From: Desulfocarbo sp964620595
Lineage (GTDB): Bacteria; Desulfobacterota; Desulfarculia; Desulfarculales; Desulfarculaceae
Direction of reading: 5' to 3'
NCBI GenBank assembly: GCA_964620595.1
Contig: CAZUHP010000014.1
Coordinates: 9,895-73,894, forward strand
DNA length: 64,000 nucleotides
Positions 54,202-63,551 of the stretch are shown one piece after another. Under the pieces are notes generated by a model. That model saw only the letters and a list, made by a program, of their open reading frames with translations. It did not search any database and was not told the DNA's origin. Both the position numbers and the translations under genes were made by a program. Positions within the stretch are counted from its first letter, which is position 1. Each line of letters starts with the position of its first letter.

Positions 54202-56781
54202 ATGAACAAGGGGCCTGAACAGAATTCCGTTAAAGACGGAAAATGGTACGCCACCACTTGCAAGATGTGCCTGCATTCTTGTAACCAGCTCGTCCACGTC
54301 ACCGCGGACGGGGTGGTCAACAAGGTGGAAGGCAACCCCACCAGCGTATCCAACAAGGGCAGACTGTGCCCCAAGGGTAATGCGGCCATCCTGCGCCTCT
54401 ACGACCCCCAGCGCATCAAGACGCCTCTGAAGCGGACCAACCCCCGCAAGGGCCCCAACGACGATCCCGGCTGGGTGCCCATAAGCTGGGACGAGGCCTT
54501 CGACATAGTGAGCCGCGAGCTGAAGAAGACGCTGGAAGACGACCCGCGCAAGCTGCTCCCGGCCATCAACGACTTCCAGAAGCTCTACCTGTGGGCCTGG
54601 CCGGCCGCCTTCGGGGGCAACGCCAACTACTTCTCCGTGGTGGGCACCTTCTGCGGCGCTGGCTACCACCCCATGAATGGCATGATCCATTCCTCCTTTG
54701 CCGCGGCCAACGACCCGGACTACTGCGACTACTGGATCAACGTGGGCGGCGGCGACGGCTTCTCCTCCCACCTGCACGTCTGCTCGGCGGCCAACTACAT
54801 GGCCAACGCCCGGGTGGAGCGCGGCATGCGGGTGGTGGTGGTGGAGCCCAGGCTCTCCATCGGCGCGGCCAAGGCCGATGAGTGGATACCCATCCGCCCG
54901 GCCACGGACCGCCAGTTCGCCCTGGGCATCTGCCACGTGCTGGTCAACGAGGGCCTGTGCGACTACGAGTCCCTCAAGAAGGACACCAACGCGGTGTACC
55001 TGGTGGGCCCGGACGGCTACTTCGTACGCAACCAGGACGGCAAGTGCCTGATCTGGGACCCGGAGGACAACAAGGCCAAGACCTGGGACGATCCCTCCAT
55101 CAAGGACTTCGCCCTGGAGGGCACCTACGAGGTGGAGGGGGTGAAGGCCCGCCCGGCCTTCCAGGTGTTCAAGGACATCCTGGTGGACTGCACCCCCGAA
55201 AAGATGTCCAAGATCACCGACGTGCCCGCCGAGACCATCCGCCGCATCGCCCACGAGTTCCACCAGGCCGCCAAGATCGGCGCCACCATCAGGATCGAGG
55301 GGCGGGACCTGCCCCTGCGGCCGGCGGCCTTCAACTACTACCGCGGCGCCCAGGGGCGCAAGTACGGCAGCATGTCCAACCACGCCTACAAGCTGGTCAA
55401 CTTCCTGGTGGGCTCCATCGACGCCCCGGGCGGCCACATCGGCGTGACCCTGGACGACCAGATAGAGGGCAAGGGACACATCATCGAGGGCGAGAACGGC
55501 ATGATCGAGCCCCAGCCCCACCAGCTCCACCCCGAGATCCCCTTTGCCTACCCGCCCAACACCGCCCACCTGATGGACTACTTCCCCCTGGGCGTGGACC
55601 CGGGCCACCTGATCCAGGAGACCTTCTTCAACCCGGACAAGTTCGGCTACGACTGGAAGCCGGACACCATGCTCATCTGCCACTCCAATCCCCTGTGGAA
55701 CCTGAACGGGGACCAGGAGCGCTACTTCGAGATCATGCGCAGCATGCGCTTCATCGTGGCCATCGACATAGTGCTGAACGAGTCCACCATCTGGGCGGAC
55801 GTGGTCCTGCCCACCCTGGACTACCTCGAGCGCTGGAACATGACCATGATCGAGCCGCCCAACACCGAGGGCCCCTGCTTGAGCCAGCCGGTCATCGAGC
55901 CCCTGTACGACTGCAAGAGCGAAGAGGAGATATTCAACGAGATCTCCGAGCGTCTCGGCATCCTGGACACCTGGAACGAGATCATCAACTTCGCCTGCGG
56001 CTTCCACCAGAAGCCCGACCTGCTGCTCAAGCCCGGGGTGAAGTACTCCGACCGGGACATCGCCGAGCGCAAGGGCAAGCTGTGGAACGACAAGCCCCTG
56101 GAATGGTACCAGGAGCGCGGGCACGCGGTGACCAAGCGGCGCCCGGACATCTGGTACCGCCCCTGGGAGGGACAGCGGCTGCACTTCTACCTGGAGTACA
56201 TCCTCAAGCAGCGCGACGAACTGAAGAAGAAGATGGAGGAGGCCGGCGTGCCTTTCATCAACGAGTGGGAGTGGGGAGACTACCAGGCCCTGCCCCTGCC
56301 CATACTGGACCCGCTGCACCAGGAGCCTCCTGAGTACGACATGTACGCCATCACCTTCAAAGACGTGCAGATGAACTTCACCGAGAACCTGAGCATCCCC
56401 TGGATAAAGGACATCGTGTACAAGGATCCGGTGCACATGGGACTTCTGATCAACCCCCGCACCGCCGCGGCCAAGGGGCTGGAGGACGGAGACCTGGTCA
56501 AGCTCACCTCTCCCTACGGGTCGATCCAGGGCCTGGTCAAGCTCAGCGAAGGGGTTCATCCCGAGACGGTGGCGGTGTCCAACGCCCTCACCCGCTGGGT
56601 GAAGTACCACATGGTGGTCAAGCCCGGGGGAGGCAACTTCAACCGCCTGCTGCCCGCCAACCTGAAGAACACCTGCGCTTGCAGCGGACAGATGGAGACC
56701 ACGGCTCGGGTGAAGATAACCAAGCTGCGCTCCCGACCCAAGGATGGTGAAGACGCTATTCAAGACGAACTGACTAGATAG
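54202..56781 (+). CDS. padB: Molybdopterin oxidoreductase catalytic subunit (PadB-like)
   Basis: 859 residues from ATG 54202, six bases after GGGAGGG. DMSO-reductase superfamily. N-terminal [4Fe-4S] motif CKMCLHSC ... LCPKGNA; Mo-bis-MGD core, with C-terminal cofactor domain (GLLINPRTAAAKGLEDGD). There is no Tat signal, so it acts on the cytoplasmic side. With the Fe-S and NrfD-type subunits it has the composition of phenylacetyl-CoA:acceptor oxidoreductase (about 93, 27 and 26 kDa in known examples), which oxidises the alpha-methylene to a keto group. Sitting next to padEFGHI strengthens this. A different methylene substrate is possible. Confidence 0.8.
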   Translation: MNKGPEQNSVKDGKWYATTCKMCLHSCNQLVHVTADGVVNKVEGNPTSVSNKGRLCPKGNAAILRLYDPQRIKTPLKRTNPRKGPNDDPGWVPISWDEAFDIVSRELKKTLEDDPRKLLPAINDFQKLYLWAWPAAFGGNANYFSVVGTFCGAGYHPMNGMIHSSFAAANDPDYCDYWINVGGGDGFSSHLHVCSAANYMANARVERGMRVVVVEPRLSIGAAKADEWIPIRPATDRQFALGICHVLVNEGLCDYESLKKDTNAVYLVGPDGYFVRNQDGKCLIWDPEDNKAKTWDDPSIKDFALEGTYEVEGVKARPAFQVFKDILVDCTPEKMSKITDVPAETIRRIAHEFHQAAKIGATIRIEGRDLPLRPAAFNYYRGAQGRKYGSMSNHAYKLVNFLVGSIDAPGGHIGVTLDDQIEGKGHIIEGENGMIEPQPHQLHPEIPFAYPPNTAHLMDYFPLGVDPGHLIQETFFNPDKFGYDWKPDTMLICHSNPLWNLNGDQERYFEIMRSMRFIVAIDIVLNESTIWADVVLPTLDYLERWNMTMIEPPNTEGPCLSQPVIEPLYDCKSEEEIFNEISERLGILDTWNEIINFACGFHQKPDLLLKPGVKYSDRDIAERKGKLWNDKPLEWYQERGHAVTKRRPDIWYRPWEGQRLHFYLEYILKQRDELKKKMEEAGVPFINEWEWGDYQALPLPILDPLHQEPPEYDMYAITFKDVQMNFTENLSIPWIKDIVYKDPVHMGLLINPRTAAAKGLEDGDLVKLTSPYGSIQGLVKLSEGVHPETVAVSNALTRWVKYHMVVKPGGGNFNRLLPANLKNTCACSGQMETTARVKITKLRSRPKDGEDAIQDELTR

Positions 56782-56790
56782 GGGGTTGCC

Positions 56791-57405
56791 ATGTCGCGTT
56801 GGGGAATGGTACTGGACTTGAAACGTTGCATCGGCTGCAACGCCTGCGCTGTTGCGTGCAAACAGGAAAACAGCACACCGCCGGAGATTCATTTCACCAA
56901 GACGGTGAGCGAAGAGATCGGCGAATATCCTAACGTCACCCGCGCCTACGTGCCTTTGATCTGCAACCACTGCGAGGACGCTCCTTGCGAGAGGGCCTGC
57001 CCCACCAAGGCCACCTACATCCGCGAGGACGGAATCGTGATGGTGGACAAGAACAAGTGCATCGGGTGCAAGGCCTGCGCCACGGCCTGTCCCTACAAGA
57101 ACCGCTTCATCCTCAAGAAGAAGGTCTTGAAGAGCGGCTACTATGACAGCGGCCAGCTCACCCCCTTCGAGCAGCAGGGCTTTGTCCGCTGGGTGGCGGG
57201 CACCGCCACCAAGTGCACCTTCTGCCACGAGAGGGTGGAGCAGGGGCTGGACCCGGCCTGCGTGGTCACCTGTCCCACCGAGGCCCGGATCTTCGGAGAC
57301 CTGGACGATCCGAACTCCAAGGTGCGCCAACTGATCCAGTCCCGCAAGGGCTACCAGCCGCACGCGGAGTTCAACACCAAGCCCAAGGTCTTCTACATAG
57401 ACTGA
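56791..57405 (+). CDS. padC: Four-cluster ferredoxin subunit (PadC-like, DmsB family)
   Basis: 204 residues, ATG 56791, nine bases after padB. Four cysteine groups: CIGCNACAVACKQ, CNHCEDAPCERACP, CIGCKACATACPYK and CTFCHERVEQGLDPACVVTCP. It carries electrons from the Mo subunit to the membrane anchor. The size fits the ~27-kDa subunit of phenylacetyl-CoA:acceptor oxidoreductase. Confidence 0.85.
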   Translation: MSRWGMVLDLKRCIGCNACAVACKQENSTPPEIHFTKTVSEEIGEYPNVTRAYVPLICNHCEDAPCERACPTKATYIREDGIVMVDKNKCIGCKACATACPYKNRFILKKKVLKSGYYDSGQLTPFEQQGFVRWVAGTATKCTFCHERVEQGLDPACVVTCPTEARIFGDLDDPNSKVRQLIQSRKGYQPHAEFNTKPKVFYID

Positions 57406-57460
57406 GCGGGCTCGCGAACAATTGGGTTCTGGACGAAAAATGGCTCAGAGGAAGAAAAAG

Positions 57461-58351
57461 ATGCAAGCCAAGACCTTTCCGATAGTTGGTAATGAGTTCG
57501 TCCTGGGGTTCCGCGCCCAGCAGGAATGGGGGTGGAAGATAGCCCTGGCCTTCTTCTTCGGGGAACTGGGCTCCGGCCTGTTCTTCGTCTCGGCCTTCTA
57601 TGACTTCGTGGTGGGCATGGCCGTGGGTTGGTTCCTGGTGTCGGTGGCCAAGCCCACCGCCCTGTTCCTGCACCTGGGCCAGCCCCAGCGCTTCTGGCGC
57701 GCCATCATGGGCCTGGGCAAGTCCTGGATCAGCCGGGGGCTGCTGGCCAGCGTGCTGTTCACCGGGTTCGGCGGGGCCCACATCCTGAACCTGCATTACC
57801 ACATAGTGAGCGGCGGCCTGGCCCAGCTCCTGCTGGTGGTGGCCATGCTGGCCTGCCTGGTGGTGATGGTCTACCTGGGCTTCGTGCTCTCCTATTCGCC
57901 CTCCATCACCCTGTGGGGCACCGGCATCATGCCCGTCATCAGCCTCAGCTACGCCCTGTTGGGCGGGGTGACCCTGTTCATCCTTTTGGCCTACCACACC
58001 GTGCTGCAGGAAAACCCCCAGGCCCTGGCCCTGCTCAAGGCCGTGGAGCTGGGGCTGGTCCTGTTCTGCGGAGTGATCATGCTCAGCTTCCTGCACGGGG
58101 CGGCCTATGCCAGCGAGGCCGGCAAGCGCTCGGTGGCCCTGCTGCTCAAGCAGGACCTGGCCAAATGGTTCGTGCCCCTGGTGCTGGTGGTGGGCATCCT
58201 GCTCACCGCCTTGTTGATCTTCTTCGGCCCGGTCTCCTTCACCGCGGTGCTGGCCGTGGCCGTGGTGGAGCTGGTGGGGGATTTCGCCCTGAAGATACTC
58301 ATCTTCAAGGCCGGCCTCTACGAGCCCACCATCTCCCATTCCCGGTTCTGA
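57461..58351 (+). CDS. padD: NrfD/PsrC-type membrane anchor (PadD-like)
   Basis: 296 residues from ATG 57461, chosen for GAGGAA upstream; ATG 57440 is an alternative. About eight hydrophobic helices, starting WKIALAFFFGELGSGLFF, with KPTALFLHLGQPQRFWRAI in the first loop as in NrfD/PsrC proteins. It should pass electrons to menaquinone in the inner membrane. Third subunit of the PadBCD-like complex. Confidence 0.82.
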   Translation: MQAKTFPIVGNEFVLGFRAQQEWGWKIALAFFFGELGSGLFFVSAFYDFVVGMAVGWFLVSVAKPTALFLHLGQPQRFWRAIMGLGKSWISRGLLASVLFTGFGGAHILNLHYHIVSGGLAQLLLVVAMLACLVVMVYLGFVLSYSPSITLWGTGIMPVISLSYALLGGVTLFILLAYHTVLQENPQALALLKAVELGLVLFCGVIMLSFLHGAAYASEAGKRSVALLLKQDLAKWFVPLVLVVGILLTALLIFFGPVSFTAVLAVAVVELVGDFALKILIFKAGLYEPTISHSRF

Positions 58352-58360
58352 TCGTGGATC

Positions 58361-58408
58361 GGCGCACCTCCTTGCGGCTCCCGGGTTTCCGGCCGCAAGG
58401 GGTGCGCC
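58361..58408 (+). terminator. Long hairpin between padD and the CoxD-like gene
   Basis: GGCGCACC plus CTTGCGGC (58361..58378) pair with GCCGCAAG plus GGTGCGCC (58392..58408), leaving a small internal bulge. It begins 10 bp after padD. No T-run, so termination is uncertain. Confidence 0.55.
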
Positions 58409-58482
58409 GCCCCGCCCGGACGGCGCAAGGGCCGGTGACGGCCCGCCCCCCGGGGTGATCCTGGCCGGGGAAAGCGGCGGAC

Positions 58483-59373
58483 ATGGACAAGCCGGAAGAC
58501 GTGCAAGCTGTGGAGCAGATGCTGGCCGAGGGCGGCTACTTCTGCGACCAGGACCTGCCCATGGGCGTGTTCCTGGCCCTGCACCTGGGAAAGCCCCTGT
58601 TCCTGGAAGGGGAGGCCGGGGTGGGCAAGACCGAGCTGGCCAAGGTCCTGGCCAGCCGCCTGGGACGCAGGCTGATCCGGCTGCAATGCTTCGAGGGCCT
58701 GGATGTCAACACCGCCCTGTACGAGTGGAATTATCCCAAGCAGCTTCTGAGCATGCGGCTGAGCGGCGAGGCCGGCTGCCGGCCCGAGCACCTGGAGGAC
58801 GTGTTCAGCGAGGAGTTCCTGCTCAGCCGCCCCTTGCTCCAGGCCGTGCAGCTCGAATCCCGGGGGGAGCCGGTGGTGCTGCTCATAGACGAGCTGGACC
58901 GGGCCGACGAGGAGTTCGAGGCCTTCCTGCTGGAGCTCTTGTCCGACTTCCAGGTGACCATACCCGAGATGGGCACCATCCGCTCGGACACGGTTCCCCT
59001 CATCGTCATCACCTCCAACCGCACCCGGGAGATACACGACGCGGTCAAGCGGCGCTGCCTCTACCACTGGATAGACTATCCCAGCCTGGAAAAGGAACTC
59101 CGCATCGTGGAGAGCAAGGTGCCGGGCATAAACCAGCGCCTGGCCCTGGACATATGCCGTTTCATGCAGCGCCTGCGCCAGGAGGACTTCCTCAAGCGCC
59201 CCGGCGTGGCCGAGACCCTGGACTGGGCCCAGGCCCTGATGCTCCTGCACCGGGACCATCTGGACCAGGACCTGGTGCAGAAGACCAAGAGCTGCCTGTT
59301 CAAGAACCGCACGGACCTGCGTCGCTTTCAGGAGGGGATATCTTGCTTCCTCTCGGCGACCGAGAGTTGCTGA
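58483..59373 (+). CDS. MoxR-type AAA+ ATPase, CoxD-like maturation factor
   Basis: 296 residues. Walker A GEAGVGKT is near residue 44, Walker B LLIDELDRAD near 133, and sensor VITSNRTREIHDAVKRRC follows. In carbon monoxide dehydrogenase and related Mo hydroxylases, CoxD with the VWA protein CoxE matures the Mo active site (sulfuration). The same pair is seen here, overlapping by 31 bp with the VWA gene, downstream of a Mo-hydroxylase operon. Other MoxR/VWA roles are possible but less likely here. Confidence 0.82.
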   Translation: MDKPEDVQAVEQMLAEGGYFCDQDLPMGVFLALHLGKPLFLEGEAGVGKTELAKVLASRLGRRLIRLQCFEGLDVNTALYEWNYPKQLLSMRLSGEAGCRPEHLEDVFSEEFLLSRPLLQAVQLESRGEPVVLLIDELDRADEEFEAFLLELLSDFQVTIPEMGTIRSDTVPLIVITSNRTREIHDAVKRRCLYHWIDYPSLEKELRIVESKVPGINQRLALDICRFMQRLRQEDFLKRPGVAETLDWAQALMLLHRDHLDQDLVQKTKSCLFKNRTDLRRFQEGISCFLSATESC

Positions 59374-60557
59374 GCCCGGCCCCAGACACGGCCGGGCCGC
59401 CGGCCAGCCTGGTGCAGGCCCTGGTGGTGTTCGCCCGGCGGCTGCGCCAGGAGGGGCTGAACATCACCCTGGGCCAGGTGCGGGATTGCCTCCAGGCCCT
59501 GGAGCTGGTTCCCCTGGCCCAGAAGTCCCAGGTGAGGAGCCTGCTCAAGACCATCATGGTCTCCCGCCAGGAGGACCTGGCCGTGTTCCAGGAGCACTTC
59601 CGGCGCTTCTGGGAACTGGCCTTTCTGGCAGACGAGGACCCGGAGCCGTCCCGGGCCGTGTCCCGGGAGGTGCCGCCAATGGCCAGGGGCATCACCGAGC
59701 TGGGGGAGGTGGGGCTGGAACAGGACGAGCGGGAGACCGTGGGCGCTGGCCTGGAGTCGGTGCAGGCCCGCACCGACTTCTCCCGCCTGGCCCCAGGCGA
59801 TCTCCAGGAGGTGGAGGCCCTGGTGCTGCGCATGGCCACCCGGCTGGCCTCCCGCCTCAGCCGCCGCCACCGCCGGGCCAAGAGGGCCCGCCAACTGGAC
59901 TTCCGCCGCTGCCTGCGCCGCTCCCTGCAGCACGGGGGCGAGCTGATCGAGCCCCGGTTCCGCAAGCGGCGGGAAGGGCGCCTGAACATCCACTGCCTGG
60001 TGGACATAAGCGGCTCCATGGTGGTGTACGGCTACTTCTTCCTCCTCTTCCTGCACTGCCTGCAAAGGGTCTGGCCCGCCACCCGCTCCTACGTGTTCAG
60101 CACCCGGCTCACCCCGGTTTCGCGCTGCCTGGAGGAGCCCGACTTCGGCCGGGCCTGGAACCGCATCGTGGCCAGCGAGGTCAACTGGTCGGGCGGCACC
60201 GACATGGGCGCCTCCTTCGACCGCTTCTACCGCCGCCACCTGCGCCCCTCCTCGTCTTCCCGCTCGCTGGTGATCATGGTCAGCGACGGCTGGGACCGGG
60301 GCGAGCCCCAGGCCCTGGAGCTGGCCATGCAGCGGATCAGGGGCCACAGCCGCAAGCTGCTGTGGCTGAACCCCCTGATGGCCAGCCCCGACTACGAACC
60401 CATCTGCCAGGGCATGAGCCGCATCCTGCCCTACCTGGACTTTTTCCTTCCCTTCTACAACCTGCGCACCCTGGACCAGTTCTGCCGGCGCCTGGAGATG
60501 CTGGACCAGCCCGGCCGCTGGCAGGGGAGCCAGGAATTGCTGCGGCATGCCGGCTAG
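59343..60557 (+). CDS. VWA-domain protein, CoxE-like
   Basis: 404 residues from TTG 59343, supported by GGAGGGG six bases upstream. A longer reading frame to 58455 is a shadow of the CoxD-like gene. The C-terminal half is a von Willebrand A domain: HCLVDISGSM (MIDAS, Asp221), FSTRLTPVSRCLE, WSGGTDMGASF and MVSDGWDRGEP. The N-terminal half is helical and Arg-rich (RLSRRHRRAKRARQLDFRR). It is the expected partner of the MoxR ATPase in Mo-hydroxylase maturation. Confidence 0.82.
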   Translation: MLPLGDRELLSPAPDTAGPPASLVQALVVFARRLRQEGLNITLGQVRDCLQALELVPLAQKSQVRSLLKTIMVSRQEDLAVFQEHFRRFWELAFLADEDPEPSRAVSREVPPMARGITELGEVGLEQDERETVGAGLESVQARTDFSRLAPGDLQEVEALVLRMATRLASRLSRRHRRAKRARQLDFRRCLRRSLQHGGELIEPRFRKRREGRLNIHCLVDISGSMVVYGYFFLLFLHCLQRVWPATRSYVFSTRLTPVSRCLEEPDFGRAWNRIVASEVNWSGGTDMGASFDRFYRRHLRPSSSSRSLVIMVSDGWDRGEPQALELAMQRIRGHSRKLLWLNPLMASPDYEPICQGMSRILPYLDFFLPFYNLRTLDQFCRRLEMLDQPGRWQGSQELLRHAG

Positions 60558-60570
60558 GGAGTAGGTTGCC

Positions 60571-61368
60571 ATGTCCATCCATCCCAAGGTGTTGATCAAG
60601 GGTGCCGGCGAGATGGCCACCGGCGTGGCCTGGCGCCTGCACCGGGCCCATTTCCGGGTGGTGCTCAGCGAGGCCCCCCATCCCCTGGCCGTGAGGCGGG
60701 CGGTGTCCTTTTGCGAGGCCGTGCACCAGGGCCGCAAGGTGGTGGAAGGGGTGGAGGCGGTGTGCATCGACCGGCCGGCGCGCATCCAGAAGGTGTGGGA
60801 GCAAGGGGCCATCCCCCTGCTGGTGGACCCGGAGCTGAACCTGCTCGCCGACCTGCGACCCCAGGTGCTGGTGGAGGCCACCCTCAGCAAGCGCAACACC
60901 GGGGTGAGCAAGGACGACGCGCCCCTGGTCATCTGCCTGGGGCCGGGCTACGAGGCCGGGGTGGACGCCCATTTCGTGGTGGAGACCAACCGGGGGCACA
61001 ACCTGGGACGCCTGTACACCCGGGGCCGGGCAGAGGCCAACACCGGGGTGCCGGGAAACATCGGCGGCTATACCACCGAAAGGGTGCTGCGCTCGCCGGC
61101 CGAGGGGGTGTTCCAGACCAGCCTCTCCCTGGGCGACAGGGTGGAGGCAGGCCAGACCGTGGCCGAGGTGGACGGCCGGCCGGTGGTGGCCCAGGTGGGA
61201 GGCGTCCTGCGGGGGCTCATCCGGCCGGGCAGCCGGGTGTGGCCCGGGCTAAAGGTGGGCGACGTGGACCCCCGGGGCGAGGTCTCCTACCTGGACACCA
61301 TAAGCGAAAAGGCCCGGGCCGTGGCCGGCTCGGTGCTGGAAGCCGTCATGTCGGTGCTCAACCGCTGA
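60571..61368 (+). CDS. yqeB: YqeB/EF2563-family selenium-dependent molybdenum hydroxylase protein
   Basis: 265 residues, ATG 60571 after TAGGGAGTAGG-like site. The N-terminal Rossmann-like part reads VLIKGAGEMATGVAWRLHRA, then VVEATLSKRNTGVS and CLGPGYEAGVDAHFVVETNRGHNLGR, which I recognise as the EF2563/YqeB family. A C-terminal barrel-like region has SLGDRVEAGQTVAEVDG. The family is a marker for Mo hydroxylases that carry labile selenium. Its presence suggests the upstream Mo enzyme may need Se instead of, or with, the terminal sulfur. No selD is visible in the window. Confidence 0.8.
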   Translation: MSIHPKVLIKGAGEMATGVAWRLHRAHFRVVLSEAPHPLAVRRAVSFCEAVHQGRKVVEGVEAVCIDRPARIQKVWEQGAIPLLVDPELNLLADLRPQVLVEATLSKRNTGVSKDDAPLVICLGPGYEAGVDAHFVVETNRGHNLGRLYTRGRAEANTGVPGNIGGYTTERVLRSPAEGVFQTSLSLGDRVEAGQTVAEVDGRPVVAQVGGVLRGLIRPGSRVWPGLKVGDVDPRGEVSYLDTISEKARAVAGSVLEAVMSVLNR

Positions 61369-61405
61369 TTCCGCGGCAGGATACGCCCCTGGCGAGGTGA
61401 TGAAC

Positions 61406-62548
61406 ATGGAAAACATACTGGCCGAAACCATCCGCCTTCTGGAAGAGGGCCAGAGCCTGATCTGGGCCACCGTGATCCGCAACACCGGCTCCACCCCCCG
61501 CCGGGCCGGCAGCCGCATGCTGGTGGACCGGCAGGGCGGGGTGCTGGGCTCGGTGGGCGGGGGCAGGCTGGAGGCCGAGACCCTGGCGCTGGCCCGCCGG
61601 CTCCTGGACCAGGGAGGCGGGCGCGAACTATTGGAGTTCGACCTGACCAGCAGCGACGCCAGCCAGACCGACATGATCTGCGGGGGCCAGGCCTCGGTCT
61701 ACGTGGAGAGCCTGGGGCCCGGGGACCTGGAGCTGGTGCGCGGCCTGGCCGGGCTGCTGGCCCAGAAGGAACGGCCCCTGTGGCTCACCTGGATAAGCGA
61801 GGCGGCCGCCTCCTTCCAGCAGAGCCACCTGCTCGCCTGCCGGGGCGAGCGCCTGGCCGGGGGGCTCGCCCTGGGCCAGGGGGCGGAGCTGCCCGGGGAA
61901 GCCACGCCCCAAGGCAAGGACCCCGTGCTGCTCGCCCTGCCGGACGGCCAGGGCCTGCTCTTCTGCGAACTCCTGGGGCCCTCCAGCCGGCTGTATATCT
62001 TTGGCGGCGGGCACGTGGCCCTGGAGCTGGCCTGGCTGGCCGACCGCCTGGACTTCGAGGTGGTGGTGATGGACGACCGCGCCGAGTTCGCCAACCGGGA
62101 GCGCTTCCCCATGGCCGCCGAGGTGCGGGTGTGCGCCTATGAAAAGGCCCTGGAGGGGGTGGAGCTGGGCCCGGACACCTACCTGGTCATAGTCACCCGG
62201 GGCCACTTGCACGACCTGGAGGTGCTGGAGCAGGCCCTGGCCGGCGAACCCGCCTACCTGGGCATGATCGGCAGCCGCCGCAAGCGGGACCTGATCTTCC
62301 GCGAGCTGCTCTCCAGGGGAGCCAGCCGGGAACGGCTGGACGCGGTCCACGCGCCCATAGGCATCAAGATGCCGGCGGAGACCCCGGCGGAGATCGCGGT
62401 CAGCATCGCGGCCGAGCTGATAACCGTGCGGGCGGAGCAGGCCCAGGGGCGCGGGGACCAGGCAGGGGGCAAAAAAGGCCGCGCCTGCCTGGGCAGCCTG
62501 GACCGGGGGCCGCTGCCCCTTCAGGGCGGGAAAGGCGGCTGCCGATGA
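61406..62548 (+). CDS. xdhC: XdhC/CoxI-family Mo-cofactor maturation protein
   Basis: 380 residues from ATG 61406, eight bases after GCGAGG; GTG 61397 and ATG 61400 also open the frame. The N-terminal XdhC domain has ATVIRNTGSTPRRAGSRM, GSVGGGRLEAE and CGGQASVYVE. The C-terminal Rossmann domain has YIFGGGHVALELAWLAD, VIVTRGHLHD and GMIGSRRKRDL. XdhC binds the Mo cofactor and hands it, after sulfuration, to xanthine-dehydrogenase-type enzymes. The last ~35 residues are a low-complexity tail. Four-base overlap with moaA. Confidence 0.9.
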   Translation: MENILAETIRLLEEGQSLIWATVIRNTGSTPRRAGSRMLVDRQGGVLGSVGGGRLEAETLALARRLLDQGGGRELLEFDLTSSDASQTDMICGGQASVYVESLGPGDLELVRGLAGLLAQKERPLWLTWISEAAASFQQSHLLACRGERLAGGLALGQGAELPGEATPQGKDPVLLALPDGQGLLFCELLGPSSRLYIFGGGHVALELAWLADRLDFEVVVMDDRAEFANRERFPMAAEVRVCAYEKALEGVELGPDTYLVIVTRGHLHDLEVLEQALAGEPAYLGMIGSRRKRDLIFRELLSRGASRERLDAVHAPIGIKMPAETPAEIAVSIAAELITVRAEQAQGRGDQAGGKKGRACLGSLDRGPLPLQGGKGGCR

Positions 62549-63537
62549 AGATCCCGGCCACGGCCCGCGCCCAGGCCGCGGGGGTGCAGTACCTGCGGCT
62601 GTCGGTCACTGACCGCTGCAACCTGCGCTGCATGTACTGCAAGCCCCTGCAGGGGGCTACGCTCATACCCTACGCGGACATCCTGGCCTACGAGGAGCTG
62701 GAGCGCCTGGTGGGGCTCTTCGGCCGCCTGGGCATACGCAAGGTGCGGCTCACCGGCGGCGAGCCCCTGCTGCGCCGGGGCGTCACCGGTTTCATCCGGC
62801 GGCTGGGGGCGCTGCCCTGCATAGAGGAAGTCACCCTGACCACCAACGGCCTGCTCCTGGCGCCCCTGGCGGACGAGCTGCGCGAGGCGGGACTGAAGCG
62901 GATAAACATCAGCCTGGACACCCTGCACCCCGGCCGCTACCGCCGCATCACCGGCCAGGACTGGTTCGACCAGGTGTGGGAGGGCATCCAGGCGGCCGAG
63001 CGGGTGGGCTTCCACCCCCTGAAGCTGAACGTGGTGGTGATGAAGGGGGTCAACGACGACGAGGTCCCCGCCTTCGTGTCCCTGGCGCGGGAAAAACCAT
63101 ATTACATAAGGTTCATCGAGTACATGCCCGTGGGCCGCTCCAGCCGATGGAGCCAGGAGCTTTTCGTGGACACCCACACCACCTTGGAGCGGGCCCAGGC
63201 GGTGAGCGAGTTGGTGCCCGTGGCGCGGCAGGGCCTGGACGGGCCGGCCCGCAGCTTCAGGATCAAGGGCGGCAAGGGGGGGATCGGGTTCATCAGCCCG
63301 GTGAGCGACCATTTCTGCGACCAGTGCAACCGGCTGCGCCTCACCCCGGAAGGCCACCTGCGCACCTGCCTGTTCTCCGACCAGGAGATAGACCTGCGGG
63401 GCGCCCTGCGCTCCGGCGGCAGCGACGCCGAGCTGCTGGAGATCATGCGGGCCGCGCTGGAGAGCAAGCGGTCCCGAAACCCGGACAACCGGCCGTCCCG
63501 CGGATGTGAGCGCCCAATGTACAACATCGGCGGCTGA
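62545..63537 (+). CDS. moaA: GTP 3',8-cyclase MoaA
   Basis: Radical-SAM enzyme for the first step of molybdopterin synthesis. 330 residues, normal length, ATG in an ATGA overlap with xdhC. The radical-SAM cysteines are in DRCNLRCMYC (25, 29, 32), followed by VRLTGGEPLLRRG and SLDTLHPGRYRRIT. The second [4Fe-4S] site is FCDQCNRLRLTPEGHLRTC near residue 258. The C-terminal double-Gly tail (YNIGG) needed for activity is present. It provides Mo cofactor for the two molybdoenzymes of this locus. Confidence 0.94.
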   Translation: MKIPATARAQAAGVQYLRLSVTDRCNLRCMYCKPLQGATLIPYADILAYEELERLVGLFGRLGIRKVRLTGGEPLLRRGVTGFIRRLGALPCIEEVTLTTNGLLLAPLADELREAGLKRINISLDTLHPGRYRRITGQDWFDQVWEGIQAAERVGFHPLKLNVVVMKGVNDDEVPAFVSLAREKPYYIRFIEYMPVGRSSRWSQELFVDTHTTLERAQAVSELVPVARQGLDGPARSFRIKGGKGGIGFISPVSDHFCDQCNRLRLTPEGHLRTCLFSDQEIDLRGALRSGGSDAELLEIMRAALESKRSRNPDNRPSRGCERPMYNIGG

Positions 63538-63551
63538 GAGGAAACAACGTG

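Noticed and set aside
54196..57363. A 1055-residue minus-strand reading frame across padB-padC
   Set aside because: Shadow frame antisense to a clear molybdopterin enzyme and ferredoxin; low-complexity composition.
58455..59342. Long N-terminal extension of the VWA gene frame
   Set aside because: Lies entirely over the CoxD-like ATPase gene in another frame; the TTG at 59343 with GGAGGGG is a better start.
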